The notes under the pieces are model-generated. The model ran no database searches, was not told the origin of the DNA, and saw only the letters and a program-made list of their open reading frames with translations. A stretch of DNA of 64,000 bases from Salvelinus alpinus. Taxonomy: Eukaryota > Chordata > Actinopteri > Salmoniformes > Salmonidae. Position numbers and translations under genes: made by a program. Numbering within the stretch: the first letter of the stretch is position 1; each line of letters starts with the position of its first letter. This document shows positions 11,146 to 25,200 of the stretch, one piece after another. The stretch is from positions 12,115,918 to 12,179,917 of the forward strand of contig NC_092091.1 in NCBI RefSeq assembly GCF_045679555.1, in the 5' to 3' direction.

Positions 11146-14100
11146 CTGGGGAGACATTTCAGTAGGTTTTGTTGTACATGGTTAACATCCACTCAGAACA
11201 TATTCCCTTCATCCATGTTCATTGGAGAACAAGGAACAGTCATCAAAGGTGGAAGAAAAATGAGTAAAGTCATTTCTAGCCACCAGATTCATGCTCTGAA
11301 CGGAAATATCTTGAATCATCATCATGGATAGCGAGACCTTCCACTTTAGACACACATTTCTCAAGTACAGAACTATAGAAATGATCCCTGAAAGTATAGT
11401 CTTGGTGTAGAAGTTGTTGTGATCAAGGTGGAGCATCTTGACAAGAGCATTTGCACCACCGGTTTGTGTTGCATTCTCAGCATCAACAGTTGTTGCAATC
11501 AAATTATGTTAATTATGGAGAATTGCGAGCTTCCACAAATGAGAAATATGGTCAACGATGCTGGTTGCCAACAGGTAAAATATGACCTAATGTTGGTGGA
11601 CAGCCATCCATATTTCAAAGCTGGTTATTTTGTGGAATTCTACCCCCTTTTAAACATTGTGTGTTTTAGCTATAGACGTAGGGATTGTACCATCAGGTTT
11701 GTCTTTGTCTTCCGCATCCAGTGGTACAAAGAGTTGGTCTGTGTGATTAACGGGGGCTGAGATAGAGCTGTGTTCGTGAGACGAAGACGGATCCCGAAGG
11801 GGCCCAGGCCAGGTCTTTGTTTTACAGAAACATCTGTAGAAACAGAATGGTTTGAATTACAAATTACTAAAACCTATCTATGAAAAGCTGAGACTCTATC
11901 GAACATGCACATGTAACATGTTTTGCTCTATGACACTCACAAGCTACACAAGAGTTGTTAGAAGGTACAGGGTACTTCTACGTAGAAGATCAAAGGAAGG
12001 TCAAAGGTTGTCCTGAAAGGAAAATGGTAAAACACCTCATTGTGAAGCTAAATTTCAGGGCTGGACATGGAGATAAATGAAAGTCAGAAAACTAAAAAGA
12101 AGATTTATGCTGGGGTCTCAGGACTGATTCTATAGGATTTATTTTATTTACAATAAAAATTGGGGAGACATTTCAGTAGGTTTTGTTGTACATGGTTAAC
12201 ATCCACTCAGAACATATTCCCTTCATCCATGTTCATTGAAGAACAAGGAACAGTCATCAAAGGTGGAAGAAAATGAGCAAAGTCATTTCTAGCCTCCAGA
12301 TTCATGCTCTGAACGGAAATATCTTGAATCATCATCATGGATAGCGAGACCTTCCACTTTAGACACACATTTCTCAAGTACAGAACTATAGAAATGATCC
12401 CTGAAAGTATAGTCTTGATGTAGAAGTTGTTGTGATCAAGGTGGAGCATCTTGACAAGTGCATTTGCACCACCGGTTTGTGTTGCATTCTCAGCATCAAC
12501 AGTTGTTGCAATCAAATTATGTTAATTATGGAGAATTGTGAGCTTCCACAAATGAGAAATATGGTCAACGATGCTGGTTGCCAACAGGTAAAATATGACC
12601 TAATGTTGGTGGACAGCTATCCATATTTCAAAGCTGGTTATTTTGTGGAATTCTACCCCCTTTTAAACATTGTGTGTTTTAGCTATAGACGTATGGGTTG
12701 TACCATCAGATTTGTTTTTGTCTTCCTCATCCAGTGGTACCAAGAGTTGGTCTGTGTGATTAACGGGGGCTGAGATAGAGCTGTGTTTGTGAGACGAAGA
12801 CGGATCCCGAAGGGGCCCAGGCCGGGTCTTTGTTTTACAGAAACATCTGTAGAAACAGAATGGTTTGAATTACAAATTACTAAAACCTATCTATGAAAAG
12901 CTGAGACTCTATCGAACATGCACATGTAACATGTTTTGCTCTATGACACTCACAAGCTACACAAGAGTTGTTAGAAGGTACAGGGTTCTTCTACGTAGAA
13001 GATCAAAGGAAGGTCAAAGGTTGTCCTGAAAGGAAAATGGTAAAACACCTCATTGTGAAGCTACATTTCAGGGCTGGACATGGAGATAAATGAAAGTCAG
13101 AAAACTAAAAAGAAGATTTATGCTGGGGTCTCAGGACTGATTCTATAGGATTTATTTTATTTACAATAAAAACTGGGGAGACATTTCAGTAGGTTTTGTT
13201 GTACATGGTTAACATCCACTCAAAACATATTCCCATCATCCATGTTCATTGGAGAACAAGGAACAGTCATCAAAGGTGGAAGAAAAATGAGTAAAGTCAT
13301 TTCTAGCCACCAGATTCATGCTCTGAACGGGAATATCTTGAATCATCATCATGGATAGCGAGACCTTCCACTTTAGACACACATTTCTCAAGTACAGAAC
13401 TATAGAAATGATCCCTGAAAGTATAGTCTTGGTGTAGAAGTTGTTGTGATCAAGGTGGAGCATCTTGACAAGAGCATTTGCACCACCGGTTTGTGTTGCA
13501 TTCTCAGCATCAACAGTTGTTGCAATCAAATTATGTTAATTATGGAGAATTGCGAGCTTCCACAAATGAGAAATATGGTCAACGATGCTGGTTGCCAACA
13601 GGTAAAATATGACCTAATGTTGGTGGACAGCCATCCATATTTCAAAGCTGGTTATTTTGTGGAATTCTACCCCCTTTTAAACATTGTGTGTTTTAGCTAT
13701 AGACGTAGGGATTGTACCATCAGGTTTGTCTTTGTCTTCCGCATCCAGTGGTACAAAGAGTTGGTCTGTGTGATTAACGGGGGCTGAGATAGAGCTGTGT
13801 TCGTGAGACGAAGACGGATCCCGAAGGGGCCCAGGCCAGGTCTTTGTTTTACAGAAACATCTGTAGAAACAGAATGGTTTGAATTACAAATTACTAAAAC
13901 CTATCTATGAAAAGCTGAGACTCTATCGAACATGCACATGTAACATGTTTTGCTCTATGACACTCACAAGCTACACAAGAGTTGTTAGAAGGTACAGGGT
14001 ACTTCTACGTAGAAGATCAAAGGAAGGTCAAAGGTTGTCCTGAAAGGAAAATGGTAAAACACCTCATTGTGAAGCTAAATTTCAGGGCTGGACATGGAGA

Positions 14101-17100
14101 TAAATGAAAGTCAGAAAACTAAAAAGAAGATTTATGCTGGGGTCTCAGGACTGATTCTATAGGATTTATTTTATTTACAATAAAAATTGGGGAGACATTT
14201 CAGTAGGTTTTGTTGTACATGGTTAACATCCACTCAGAACATATTCCCTTCATCCATGTTCATTGAAGAACAAGGAACAGTCATCAAAGGTGGAAGAAAA
14301 TGAGCAAAGTCATTTCTAGCCTCCAGATTCATGCTCTGAACGGAAATATCTTGAATCATCATCATGGATAGCGAGACCTTCCACTTTAGACACACATTTC
14401 TCAAGTACAGAACTATAGAAATGATCCCTGAAAGTATAGTCTTGATGTAGAAGTTGTTGTGATCAAGGTGGAGCATCTTGACAAGTGCATTTGCACCACC
14501 GGTTTGTGTTGCATTCTCAGCATCAACAGTTGTTGCAATCAAATTATGTTAATTATGGAGAATTGTGAGCTTCCACAAATGAGAAATATGGTCAACGATG
14601 CTGGTTGCCAACAGGTAAAATATGACCTAATGTTGGTGGACAGCTATCCATATTTCAAAGCTGGTTATTTTGTGGAATTCTACCCCCTTTTAAACATTGT
14701 GTGTTTTAGCTATAGACGTATGGGTTGTACCATCAGATTTGTCTTTGTCTTCCTCATCCAGTGGTACCAAGAGTTGGTCTGTGTGATTAACGGGGGCTGA
14801 GATAGAGCTGTGTTTGTGAGACGAAGACGGATCCCGAAGGGGCCCAGGCCGGGTCTTTGTTTTACAGAAACATCTGTAGAAACAGAATGGTTTGAATTAC
14901 AAATTACTAAAACCTATCTATGAAAAGCTGAGACTCTATCGAACATGCACATGTAACATGTTTTGCTCTATGACACTCACAAGCTACACAAGAGTTGTTA
15001 GAAGGTACAGGGTTCTTCTACGTAGAAGATCAAAGGAAGGTCAAAGGTTGTCCTGAAAGGAAAATGGTAAAACACCTCATTGTGAAGCTAAATTTCAGGG
15101 CTGGACATGGAGATAAATGAAAGTCAGAAAACTAAAAAGAAGATTTATGCTGGGGTCTCAGGACTGATTCTATAGGATTTATTTTATTTACAATAAAAAC
15201 TGGGGAGACATTTCAGTAGGTTTTGTTGTACATGGTTAACATCCACTCAGAACATATTCCCTTCATCCATGTTCATTGAAGAACAAGGAACAGTCATCAA
15301 AGGTGGAAGAAAATGAGCAAAGTCATTTCTAGCCTCCAGATTCATGCTCTGAACGGAAATATCTTGAATCATCATCATGGATAGCGAGACCTTCCACTTT
15401 AGACACACATTTCTCAAGTACAGAACTATAGAAATGATCCCTGAAAGTATAGTCTTGGTGTAGAAGTTGTTGTGATCAAGGTGGAGCATCTTGACAAGAG
15501 CATTTGCACCACCGGTTTGTGTTGCATTCTCAGCATCAACAGTTGTTGCAATCAAATTATGTTAATTATGGAGAATTGCGAGCTTCCACAAATGAGAAAT
15601 ATGGTCAACGATGCTGGTTGCCAACAGGTAAAATATGACCTAATGTTGGTGGACAGCCATCCATATTTCAAAGCTGGTTATTTTGTGGAATTCTACCCCC
15701 TTTTAAACATTGTGTGTTTTAGCTATAGACGTAGGGATTGTACCATCAGGTTTGTCTTTGTCTTCCGCATCCAGTGGTACAAAGAGTTGGTCTGTGTGAT
15801 TAACGGGGGCTGAGATAGAGCTGTGTTCGTGAGACGAAGACGGATCCCGAAGGGGCCCAGGCCGGGTCTTTGTTTTACAGAAACATCTGTAGAAACAGAA
15901 TGGTTTGAATTACAAATTACTAAAACCTATCTATGAAAAGCTGAGACTCTATCGAACATGCACATGTAACATGTTTTGCTCTATGACACTCACAAGCTAC
16001 ACAAGAGTTGTTAGAAGGTACAGGGTTCTTCTACGTAGAAGATCAAAGGAAGGTCAAAGGTTGTCCTGAAAGGAAAATGGTAAAACACCTCATTGTGAAG
16101 CTAAATTTCAGGGCTGGACATGGAGATAAATGAAAGTCAGAAAACTAAAAAGAAGATTTATGCTGGGGTCTCAGGACTGATTCTATAGGATTTATTTTAT
16201 TTACAATAAAAATTGGGGAGACATTTCAGTAGGTTTTGTTGTACATGGTTAACATCCACTCAGAACATATTCCCTTCATCCATGTTCATTGAAGAACAAG
16301 GAACAGTCATCAAAGGTGGAAGAAAATGAGCAAAGTCATTTCTAGCCTCCAGATTCATGCTCTGAACGGAAATATCTTGAATCATCATCATGGATAGCGA
16401 GACCTTCCACTTTAGACACACATTTCTCAAGTACAGAACTATAGAAATGATCCCTGAAAGTATAGTCTTGATGTAGAAGTTGTTGTGATCAAGGTGGAGC
16501 ATCTTGACAAGTGCATTTGCACCACCGGTTTGTGTTGCATTCTCAGCATCAACAGTTGTTGCAATCAAATTATGTTAATTATGGAGAATTGTGAGCTTCC
16601 ACAAATGAGAAATATGGTCAACGATGCTGGTTGCCAACAGGTAAAATATGACCTAATGTTGGTGGACAGCTATCCATATTTCAAAGCTGGTTATTTTGTG
16701 GAATTCTACCCCCTTTTAAACATTGTGTGTTTTAGCTATAGACGTATGGGTTGTACCATCAGATTTGTCTTTGTCTTCCTCATCCAGTGGTACCAAGAGT
16801 TGGTCTGTGTGATTAACGGGGGCTGAGATAGAGCTGTGTTCGTGAGACGAAGACGGATCCCGAAGGGGCCCAGGCCGGGTCTTTGTTTTACAGAAACATC
16901 TGTAGAAACAGAATGGTTTGAATTACAAATTACTAAAACCTATCTATGAAAAGCTGAGACTCTATCGAACATGCACATGTAACATGTTTTGCTCTATGAC
17001 ACTCACAAGCTACACAAGAGTTGTTAGAAGGTACAGGGTTCTTCTACGTAGAAAATCAAAGGAAGGTCAAAGGTTGTCCTGAAAGGAAAATGGTAAAACA

Positions 17101-17225
17101 CCTCATTGTGAAGCTAAATTTCAGGGCTGGACATGGAGATAAATGAAAGTCAGAAAACTAAAAAGAAGATTTATGCTGGGGTCTCAGGACTGATTCTATA
17201 GGATTTATTTTATTTACAATAAAAA
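11146..17225. repeat. Units 12-17: C/A chimera, B, C/A chimera, B, A, B
   Basis: Units 12 and 14 open like C units (TTCATTGGAGAAC, AAAAATGAGTAAAG, CCACCAG) and then become ordinary A units by the ACAGCCATCC site. Unit 14 also keeps GAACGGGAATATC, which unit 12 has lost. The A/B partners are otherwise regular. Units 11-12 and 13-14 repeat the same B-then-chimera order, as if a two-unit block had been duplicated. Confidence 0.9.
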
Positions 17226-20200
17226 CTGGGGAGACATTTCAGTAGGTTTTGTTGTACATGGTTAACATCCACTCAGAACATATTCCCTTCATCCATGTTC
17301 ATTGAAGAACAAGGAACAGTCATCAAAGGTGGAAGAAAATGAGCAAAGTCATTTCTAGCCTCCAGATTCATGCTCTGAACGGAAATATCTTGAATCATCA
17401 TCATGGATAGCGAGACCTTCCACTTTAGACACACATTTCTCAAGTACAGAACTATAGACATGATCCCTGAAAGTATAGTCTTGGTGTAGAAGTTGTTGTG
17501 ATCAAGGTGGAGCATCTTGACAAGAGCATTTGCACCACCGGTTTGTGTTGCATTCTCAGCATCAACAGTTGTTGCAATCAAATTATGTTAATTATGTAGA
17601 ATTGTGAGCTTACACAAATGAGAAATATGGTCAACGATGCTGGTTGCCAACAGGTAAAATATGACCTAATGTTGTTGGACAGCTATCCATATTTCAAAGC
17701 TGGTTATTTTGTGGAATTCGACCCCCTTTTAAACATTGTGTGTTTTAGCTATAGACGTATGGGTTGTACCATCAGATTTGTTTTTGTCTTCCTCATCCAG
17801 TGGTACCAAGAGTTGGTCTGTGTGATTAACGGGGGCTGAGATAGAGCTGTGTTCATGAGACAAAGACGGATCCCGAAGGGGCCAAGGCCCGGGTCTTTTT
17901 TTTACAAAAACATCTGTAGAAACAGAATGGTTTGAATTACAAACTACTAAAACCTATCTATGAAAAGCTGAGACTCGATTGAACATGCACATGTAACATG
18001 TTTTTCTCTATGACGCTGACAAGCTACACAAGAATTGTTAGAAGGTACATGGTTCTTCTACGTAGAAAATCAAAGGAAGGTCAAAGGTTGTCCTGAAAGG
18101 AAAATGGTAAAACACCTCATCGTGAAGCTAAATTTCAGGGCTGGACATGAGATAAATCAAAGTCAGAAAACTAAAAAGAAGATTTATGCTGGGGTCTCAG
18201 GACTGATTCTATAGGATTTATTTTATTTACAATAAAAATTGGGGAGACATTTCAGTAGGTTTTGTTGTACATGGTTAACATCCACTCAGAACATATTCCC
18301 ATCATCCATGTTCATTGGAGAACAAGGAACAGTCATCAAAGGTGGAAGAAAAATGAGTAAAGTCATTTCTAGCCACCAGATACATGCTCTGAACGGGAAT
18401 ATCTTGAATCATCATCATGGATTACGAGACGTTCCACTTTAGACACACATTTCTCAAGTACAGAACTATAGAAATGATCTCTGAAAGTATAGTCTTGGTG
18501 TAGAAGTTGTTGTGATCAAGGTGGAGCATCTTGACAAGAGCATTTGCACCACCGGTTTGTGTTGCATTCTCAGCATCAACAGTTGTTGCAATCAAATTAT
18601 GTTAATTATGGAGAATTGTGAGCTTCCACAAATGAGAAATATGGTCAACGATGCTGGTTGCCAACATGTAAAATATGACCTAATGTTGGTGGACAGCTAT
18701 CCATATTTCAAAGTCAGTTATTTTTGTGGAATTCTACCCCCTTTTAAACATTGTGTGTTTTAGCTATAGACGTATGGGTTGTACCATCAGATTTGTCTTT
18801 GTCTTTCGCATCCAGGTTTACCAAGAGTTGGTCTGTGTGATTAACGGGGGCTGAGATAGAGCTGTGTTCGTGAGACAAAGACGGATCCCGAAGGGGCCCA
18901 GGCCCGGGTCTTTGTTTTACAGAAACATCTGTAGAAACAGAATGGTTTGAATTACAAATTACTAAAACCTATCTATGAAAAGCTGAGACTCTATCGAACA
19001 TGCACATGTAACATGTTTTTCTCTATGACGCTCACAAGCTACACAAGAGTTGTTAGAAGGTACAGTGTTCTTCTACGTAGAAGATCAAAGGAAGGTCAAA
19101 GGTTGTCCTGAAAGGAAAATGGTAAAACACCTCATCGTGAAGCTAAATTTCAGGGCTGGACATGAGATAAATCAAAGTCAGAAAACTAAAAAGAAGATTT
19201 ATGCTGGGGTCTCAGGACTGATTCTATAGGATTTATTTTATTTACAATAAAAATTGGGGATACGTTTCAGTAGTTTTTGTTGTACATGGTTAACATCCAC
19301 TCAGAACATATTCCCTTCATCCATGTTCATTGGAGAACAAGGAACAGTCATCAAAGGTGGAAGAAAAATGAGTAAAGTCATTTCTAGCCACCAGATTCAT
19401 GCTCTGAACTGAAATATCTTAAATCATCATCATGGATAGCGAGACCTTCCACTTTAGACACACATTTCTCAAGTACAGAACTATAGAAATGATCCCTGAA
19501 AGTATAGTCTTGGTCTAGAAGTTGTTGTGATCAAGGTGGAGCATCTTGACAAGAGCATTTGCACCACCGGTTTGTGTTGCATTCTCAGCATCAACAGTTG
19601 TTGCAATCAAATTATGTTAATTATGTAGAATTGTGACCTTCCACAAATGAGAAATATGGTCAACGATGCTGGTTGCCAACAGGTAAAATATGACCTAATG
19701 TTGTTGGACAGCTATCCATATTTCAAAGTCAGTTATTTTTGTGGAATTCTACCCCCTTTTAAACATTGTGTGTTTTAGCTATAGACGTATGGGTTGTACC
19801 ATCAGATTTGTCTTTGTCTTTCGCATCCAGGTGCACCAAGAGTTTGTCTGTGTGATTAACGGGGGCTGAGATAGAGCTGTGTTCGTGAGACAAAGACGGA
19901 TCCCGAAGGGGCCCAGGCCGGGTCTTTGTTTTACAGAAACATCTGTAGAAACAGAATGGTTTGAATTACAAATTACTAAAACCTATCTATGAAAAGCTGA
20001 GACTCTATCGAACATGCACATGTAACATGTTCTTCTCTATGACGCTCACAAGCTACACAAGAGTTGTTAGAAGGTACAGGGTTCTTCTACGTAGAAGATC
20101 ACAGGAAGGTCAAAGGTTGTCCTGAAAGGAAAATGGTAAAACACCTCATCATGAAGCTAAATTTCAGGGCTGGACATGAGATAAATCAAAGTCAGAAAAC

Positions 20201-22278
20201 TAAAAAGAAGATTTATGCTGGGATCTCAGGACTGATTCTATAGGATTTATTTTATTAACGATAAGAATTTTGGAGACATTTCAGTAGTTTTTGTTGTACA
20301 TGGTTAACATCCACTCAGAACATATTCCCTTCATCCATGTTCATTGAAGAACAAGGAACAGTCATCAAAGGTGGAAGAAAATGAGCAAAGTCATTTCTAG
20401 CCACCAGATTCATGCTCTGAACGGAAATATCTTGAATCATCATCATGGATAGCGAGACCTTCCACTTTAGACACACATTTCTCAAGTACAGAACTATAGA
20501 AATGATCCCTGAAAGTATAGTCTTGGTGTAGAAGTTGTTGTGATCAAGGTGGAGCATCTTGACAAGAGCATTTGCACCACCGGTTTGTGTTGCATTCTCA
20601 GCATCAACAGTTGTTGCAATCAAATTATGTTAATTATGTAGAATTGTGAGCTTCCACAAATGAGAAATATGGTCAACGATGCTGGTTGCCAACAGGTAAA
20701 ATATGACCTAATGTTGTTGGACAGCTATCCATATTTCAAAGCTGGTTATTTTGTGGAATTCTACCCCCTTTTAAACATTGTGTGTTTTAGGGGTTGTACC
20801 ATCAGATTTGTCTTTGTCTTTCGCATCCAGGTGTACCAAGAGTTGGTCTGTGTGATTAACGGGGGCTAAGATAGAGCTGTGTTCGTGAGACAAAGACGGA
20901 TCCCGAAGGTGCCCAGGCCGGGTCTTTGTTTTACAGAAACATCTGTAGAAACAGAATGGTTTGAATTACAAATTACTAAAACCTATCTATGAAAAGCTGA
21001 GACTCTATCGAACATGCACATGTAACATGTTTTTCTCTATGACGCTCACAAGCTACACAAGAGTTGTTAGAAGGTACAGGGTTCTTCTACGTAGAAGATC
21101 AAAGGAAGGTCAAAGGTTGTCCTGAAAGGAAAATGGTAAAACACCTCATCGTGAAGCTAAATTTCAGGGCTGGACATGAGATAAATCAAATTCAGAAAAC
21201 TAAAAAGAAGATTTATGCTGGGGTCTCAGGACTGATTCTACAGGATTTATTTTATTTACAATAAAAATTGGGGAGACATTTCAGTAGGTTTTGTTGTACA
21301 TGGTTAACATCCACTCAGAACATATTCCCTTCATCCATGTTCATTGAAGAACAAGGAACAGTCATCAAAGGTGGAAGAAAATGAGCAAAGTCATTTCTAG
21401 CCACCAGATTCATGCTCTGAACAGAAATATCTTGAATCATCATCATGGATAGCGAGACCTTCCACTTTAGACACACATTTCTCAAGTACAGAACTATAGA
21501 AATGATCCCTGAAAGTATAGTCTTGGTGTAGAAGTTGTTGTGATCAAGGTGGAGCATCTTGACAAGAGCATTTGCACCACCGGTTTGTGTTGCATTCTCA
21601 GCATCAACAGTTGTTGCAATCAAATTATGTTAATTATGGAGAATTGTGAGCTTCCACAAATGAGAAATATGGTCAACGATGCTGGTTGCCAACAGGTAAA
21701 ATATGACCTAATGTTGGTGGACAGCTATCCATATTTCAAAGCCAGTTATTTTTGTGGAATTCTACCCCCTTTTAAACATTGTGTTTTAGCTATAGACGTA
21801 TGGGTTGTACCATCAGATTTGTCTTTGTCTTTCGCATCCAGGCGTACCAAGAGTTGGTCTGTGTGATTAACGGGGGCTGAGATAGAGCTGTGTTCTTGAG
21901 ACAAAGACGGATCCCGAAGGGGCCCAGGCCGGGTCTTTGTTTTACAGAAACATGTGTAGAAACAGAATGGTTTGAATTACAAATTACTAAAACCTATCTA
22001 TGAAAAGCTGAGACTCTATCGAACATGCACATGTAACATGTTTTGCTCTATGACGCTCACAAGCTACACAATAGTTGTTCGAAGGTACAGTGTTCTTCGA
22101 CGTAGAAGATCAAAGGAAGGTCAAAGGTTGTCCTGAAAGGAAAATGGTAAAACACCTCATCGTGAAGCTAAATTTCAGGGCTGGACATGAGATAAATCAA
22201 AGTCAGAAAACTAAAAAGAAGATTTATGCTGGGATCTCAGGACTGATTCTATAGGATTTATTTTATTAACGATAAGAA
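17226..22278. repeat. Units 18-22: mixed older variants (B', C, C/D, D, E)
   Basis: Unit 18 (17226) reads TATGTAGAATTGTGAGC, TTGTTGGACAGC and GAATTCGACCCC, then GGCCAAGGCCCGGG with an 8-T run, ACTCGATTGAAC and CTGACAAGC. Unit 19 (18239) is C type. Unit 20 (19254) starts GGGGATACGTTTCAGTAG and has CAGGTGCACCAAG. Unit 21 (20268) is only 1,000 bp because of a short deletion giving TTTTAGGGGTTG near 20787. Unit 22 (21268) is E type with AAAGCCAGTTATTTTTGTGG, CATTGTGTTTTAGC and CTTCGACGTAGAAG. Each unit is a different mosaic, in contrast to the uniform blocks either side. Confidence 0.88.
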
Positions 22279-25200
22279 CTTGGGAGACATTTCAGTAGGT
22301 TTTGTTGTACATGGTTAACATCCACTCAGAACATATTCCCTTCATCCATGTTCATTGAAGAACAAGGAACAGTCATCAAAGGTGGAAGAAAATGAGCAAA
22401 GTCATTTCTAGCCACCAGATTCATGCTCTGAACGGGAATATCTTGAATCATCATCATGGATAGCGAGACCTTCCACTTTAGACACACATTTCTCAAGTAA
22501 AGAACTATAGAAATGATCCCTGAAAGTATAGTCTTGATGTAGAAGTTGTTGTGATCAAGGTGGAGCATCTTGAAAAGAGCATTTGCACCACCGGTTTGTG
22601 TTGCATTCTCAGCATCAACAGTTGTTGCAATCAAATTATGTTAATTATGGAGAATTGCGAGCTTCCACAAATGAGAAATATGGTCAACGATGCTGGTTGC
22701 CAACAGGTAAAATATGACCTAATGTTGGTGGACAGCCATCCATATTTCAAAGCTGGTTATTTTGTGGAATTCTACCCCCTTTTAAACATTGTGTGTTTTA
22801 GCTATAGACGTAGGGATTGTACCATCAGGTTTGTCTTTGTCTTCCGCATCCAGTGGTACAAAGAGTTGGTCTGTGTGATTAACGGGGGCTGAGATAGAGC
22901 TGTGTTCGTGAGACGAAGACGGATCCCGAAGGGGCCCAGGCCGGGTCTTTGTTTTACAGAAACATCTGTAGAAACAGAATGGTTTGAATTACAAATTACT
23001 AAAACCTATCTATGAAAAGCTGAGACTCTATCGAACATGCACATGTAACATGTTTTGCTCTATGACACTCACAAGCTACACAAGAGTTGTTAGAAGGTAC
23101 AGGGTTCTTCTACGTAGAAGATCAAAGGAAGGTCAAAGGTTGTCCTGAAAGGAAAATGGTAAAACACCTCATTGTGAAGCTAAATTTCAGGGCTGGACAT
23201 GGAGATAAATGAAAGTCAGAAAACTAAAAAGAAGATTTATGCTGGGGTCTCAGGACTGATTCTATAGGATTTATTTTATTTACAATAAAAACTGGGGAGA
23301 CATTTCAGTAGGTTTTGTTGTACATGGTTAACATCCACTCAGAACATATTCCCTTCATCCATGTTCATTGAAGAACAAGGAACAGTCATCAAAGGTGGAA
23401 GAAAATGAGCAAAGTCATTTCTAGCCACCAGATTCATGCTCTGAACGGAAATATCTTGAATCATCATCATGGATAGCGAGACCTTCCACTTTAGACACAC
23501 ATTTCTCAAGTAAAGAACTATAGAAATGATCCCTGAAAGTATAGTCTTGATGTAGAAGTTGTTGTGATCAAGGTGGAGCATCTTGAAAAGAGCATTTGCA
23601 CCACCGGTTTGTGTTGCATTCTCAGCATCAACAGTTGTTGCAATCAAATTATGTTAATTATGGAGAATTGTGAGCTTCCACAAATGAGAAATATGGTCAA
23701 CGATGCTGGTTGCCAACAGGTAAAATATGACCTAATGTTGGTGGACAGCTATCCATATTTCAAAGCCAGTTATTTTTGTGGAATTCTACCCCCTTTTAAA
23801 CATTGTGTTTTAGCTATAGACGTATGGGTTGTACCATCAGATTTGTCTTTGTCTTTCGCATCCAGGCGTACCAAGAGTTGGTCTGTGTGATTAACGGGGG
23901 CTGAGATAGAGCTGTGTTCGTGAGACGAAGACGGATCCCGAAGAACCCCAGGCCGGGTCTTTGTTTTACAGAAACATCTGTAGAAACAGAATGGTTTGAA
24001 TTACAAATTACTAAAACCTATCTATGAAAAGCTGAGACTCTATCGAACATGCACATGTAACATGTTTTGCTCTATGACACTCACAAGCTACACAAGAGTT
24101 GTTAGAAGGTACAGGGTTCTTCTACGTAGAAGATCAAAGGAAGGTCAAAGGTTGTCCTGAAAGGAAAATGGTAAAACACCTCATTGTGAAGCTAAATTTC
24201 AGGGCTGGACATGGAGATAAATGAAAGTCAGAAAACTAAAAAGAAGATTTATGCTGGGGTCTCAGGACTGATTCTATAGGATTTATTTTATTTACAATAA
24301 AAACTGGGGAGACATTTCAGTAGGTTTTGTTGTACATGGTTAACATCCACTCAGAACATATTCCCTTCATCCATGTTCATTGAAGAACAAGGAACAGTCA
24401 TCAAAGGTGGAAGAAAATGAGCAAAGTCATTTCTAGCCACCAGATTCATGCTCTGAACGGAAATATCTTGAATCATCATCATGGATAGCGAGACCTTCCA
24501 CTTTAGACACACATTTCTCAAGTAAAGAACTATAGAAATGATCCCTGAAAGTATAGTCTTGATGTAGAAGTTGTTGTGATCAAGGTGGAGCATCTTGAAA
24601 AGAGCATTTGCACCACCGGTTTGTGTTGCATTCTCAGCATCAACAGTTGTTGCAATCAAATTATGTTAATTATGGAGAATTGCGAGCTTCCACAAATGAG
24701 AAATATGGTCAACGATGCTGGTTGCCAACAGGTAAAATATGACCTAATGTTGGTGGACAGCCATCCATATTTCAAAGCTGGTTATTTTGTGGAATTCTAC
24801 CCCCTTTTAAACATTGTGTGTTTTAGCTATAGACGTAGGGATTGTACCATCAGGTTTGTCTTTGTCTTCCGCATCCAGTGGTACAAAGAGTTGGTCTGTG
24901 TGATTAACGGGGGCTGAGATAGAGCTGTGTTCGTGAGACGAAGACGGATCCCGAAGGGGCCCAGGCCGGGTCTTTGTTTTACAGAAACATCTGTAGAAAC
25001 AGAATGGTTTGAATTACAAATTACTAAAACCTATCTATGAAAAGCTGAGACTCTATCGAACATGCACATGTAACATGTTTTGCTCTATGACACTCACAAG
25101 CTACACAAGAGTTGTTAGAAGGTACAGGGTACTTCTACGTAGAAGATCAAAGGAAGGTCAAAGGTTGTCCTGAAAGGAAAATGGTAAAACACCTCATTGT

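Noticed and set aside
17880-17910. RNA polymerase III terminator (run of eight T) marking a small RNA gene in B' and F units
   Set aside because: No convincing box A and box B lie upstream, and A/B units lack the T run.
21064-21264. 66-codon open frame at the end of unit 21, also at 35550-35750
   Set aside because: It is open only where CATGAGATAAATC replaces CATGGAGATAAATG and a stop is lost through GATTCTACAGG. It is a chance frame in two related units.
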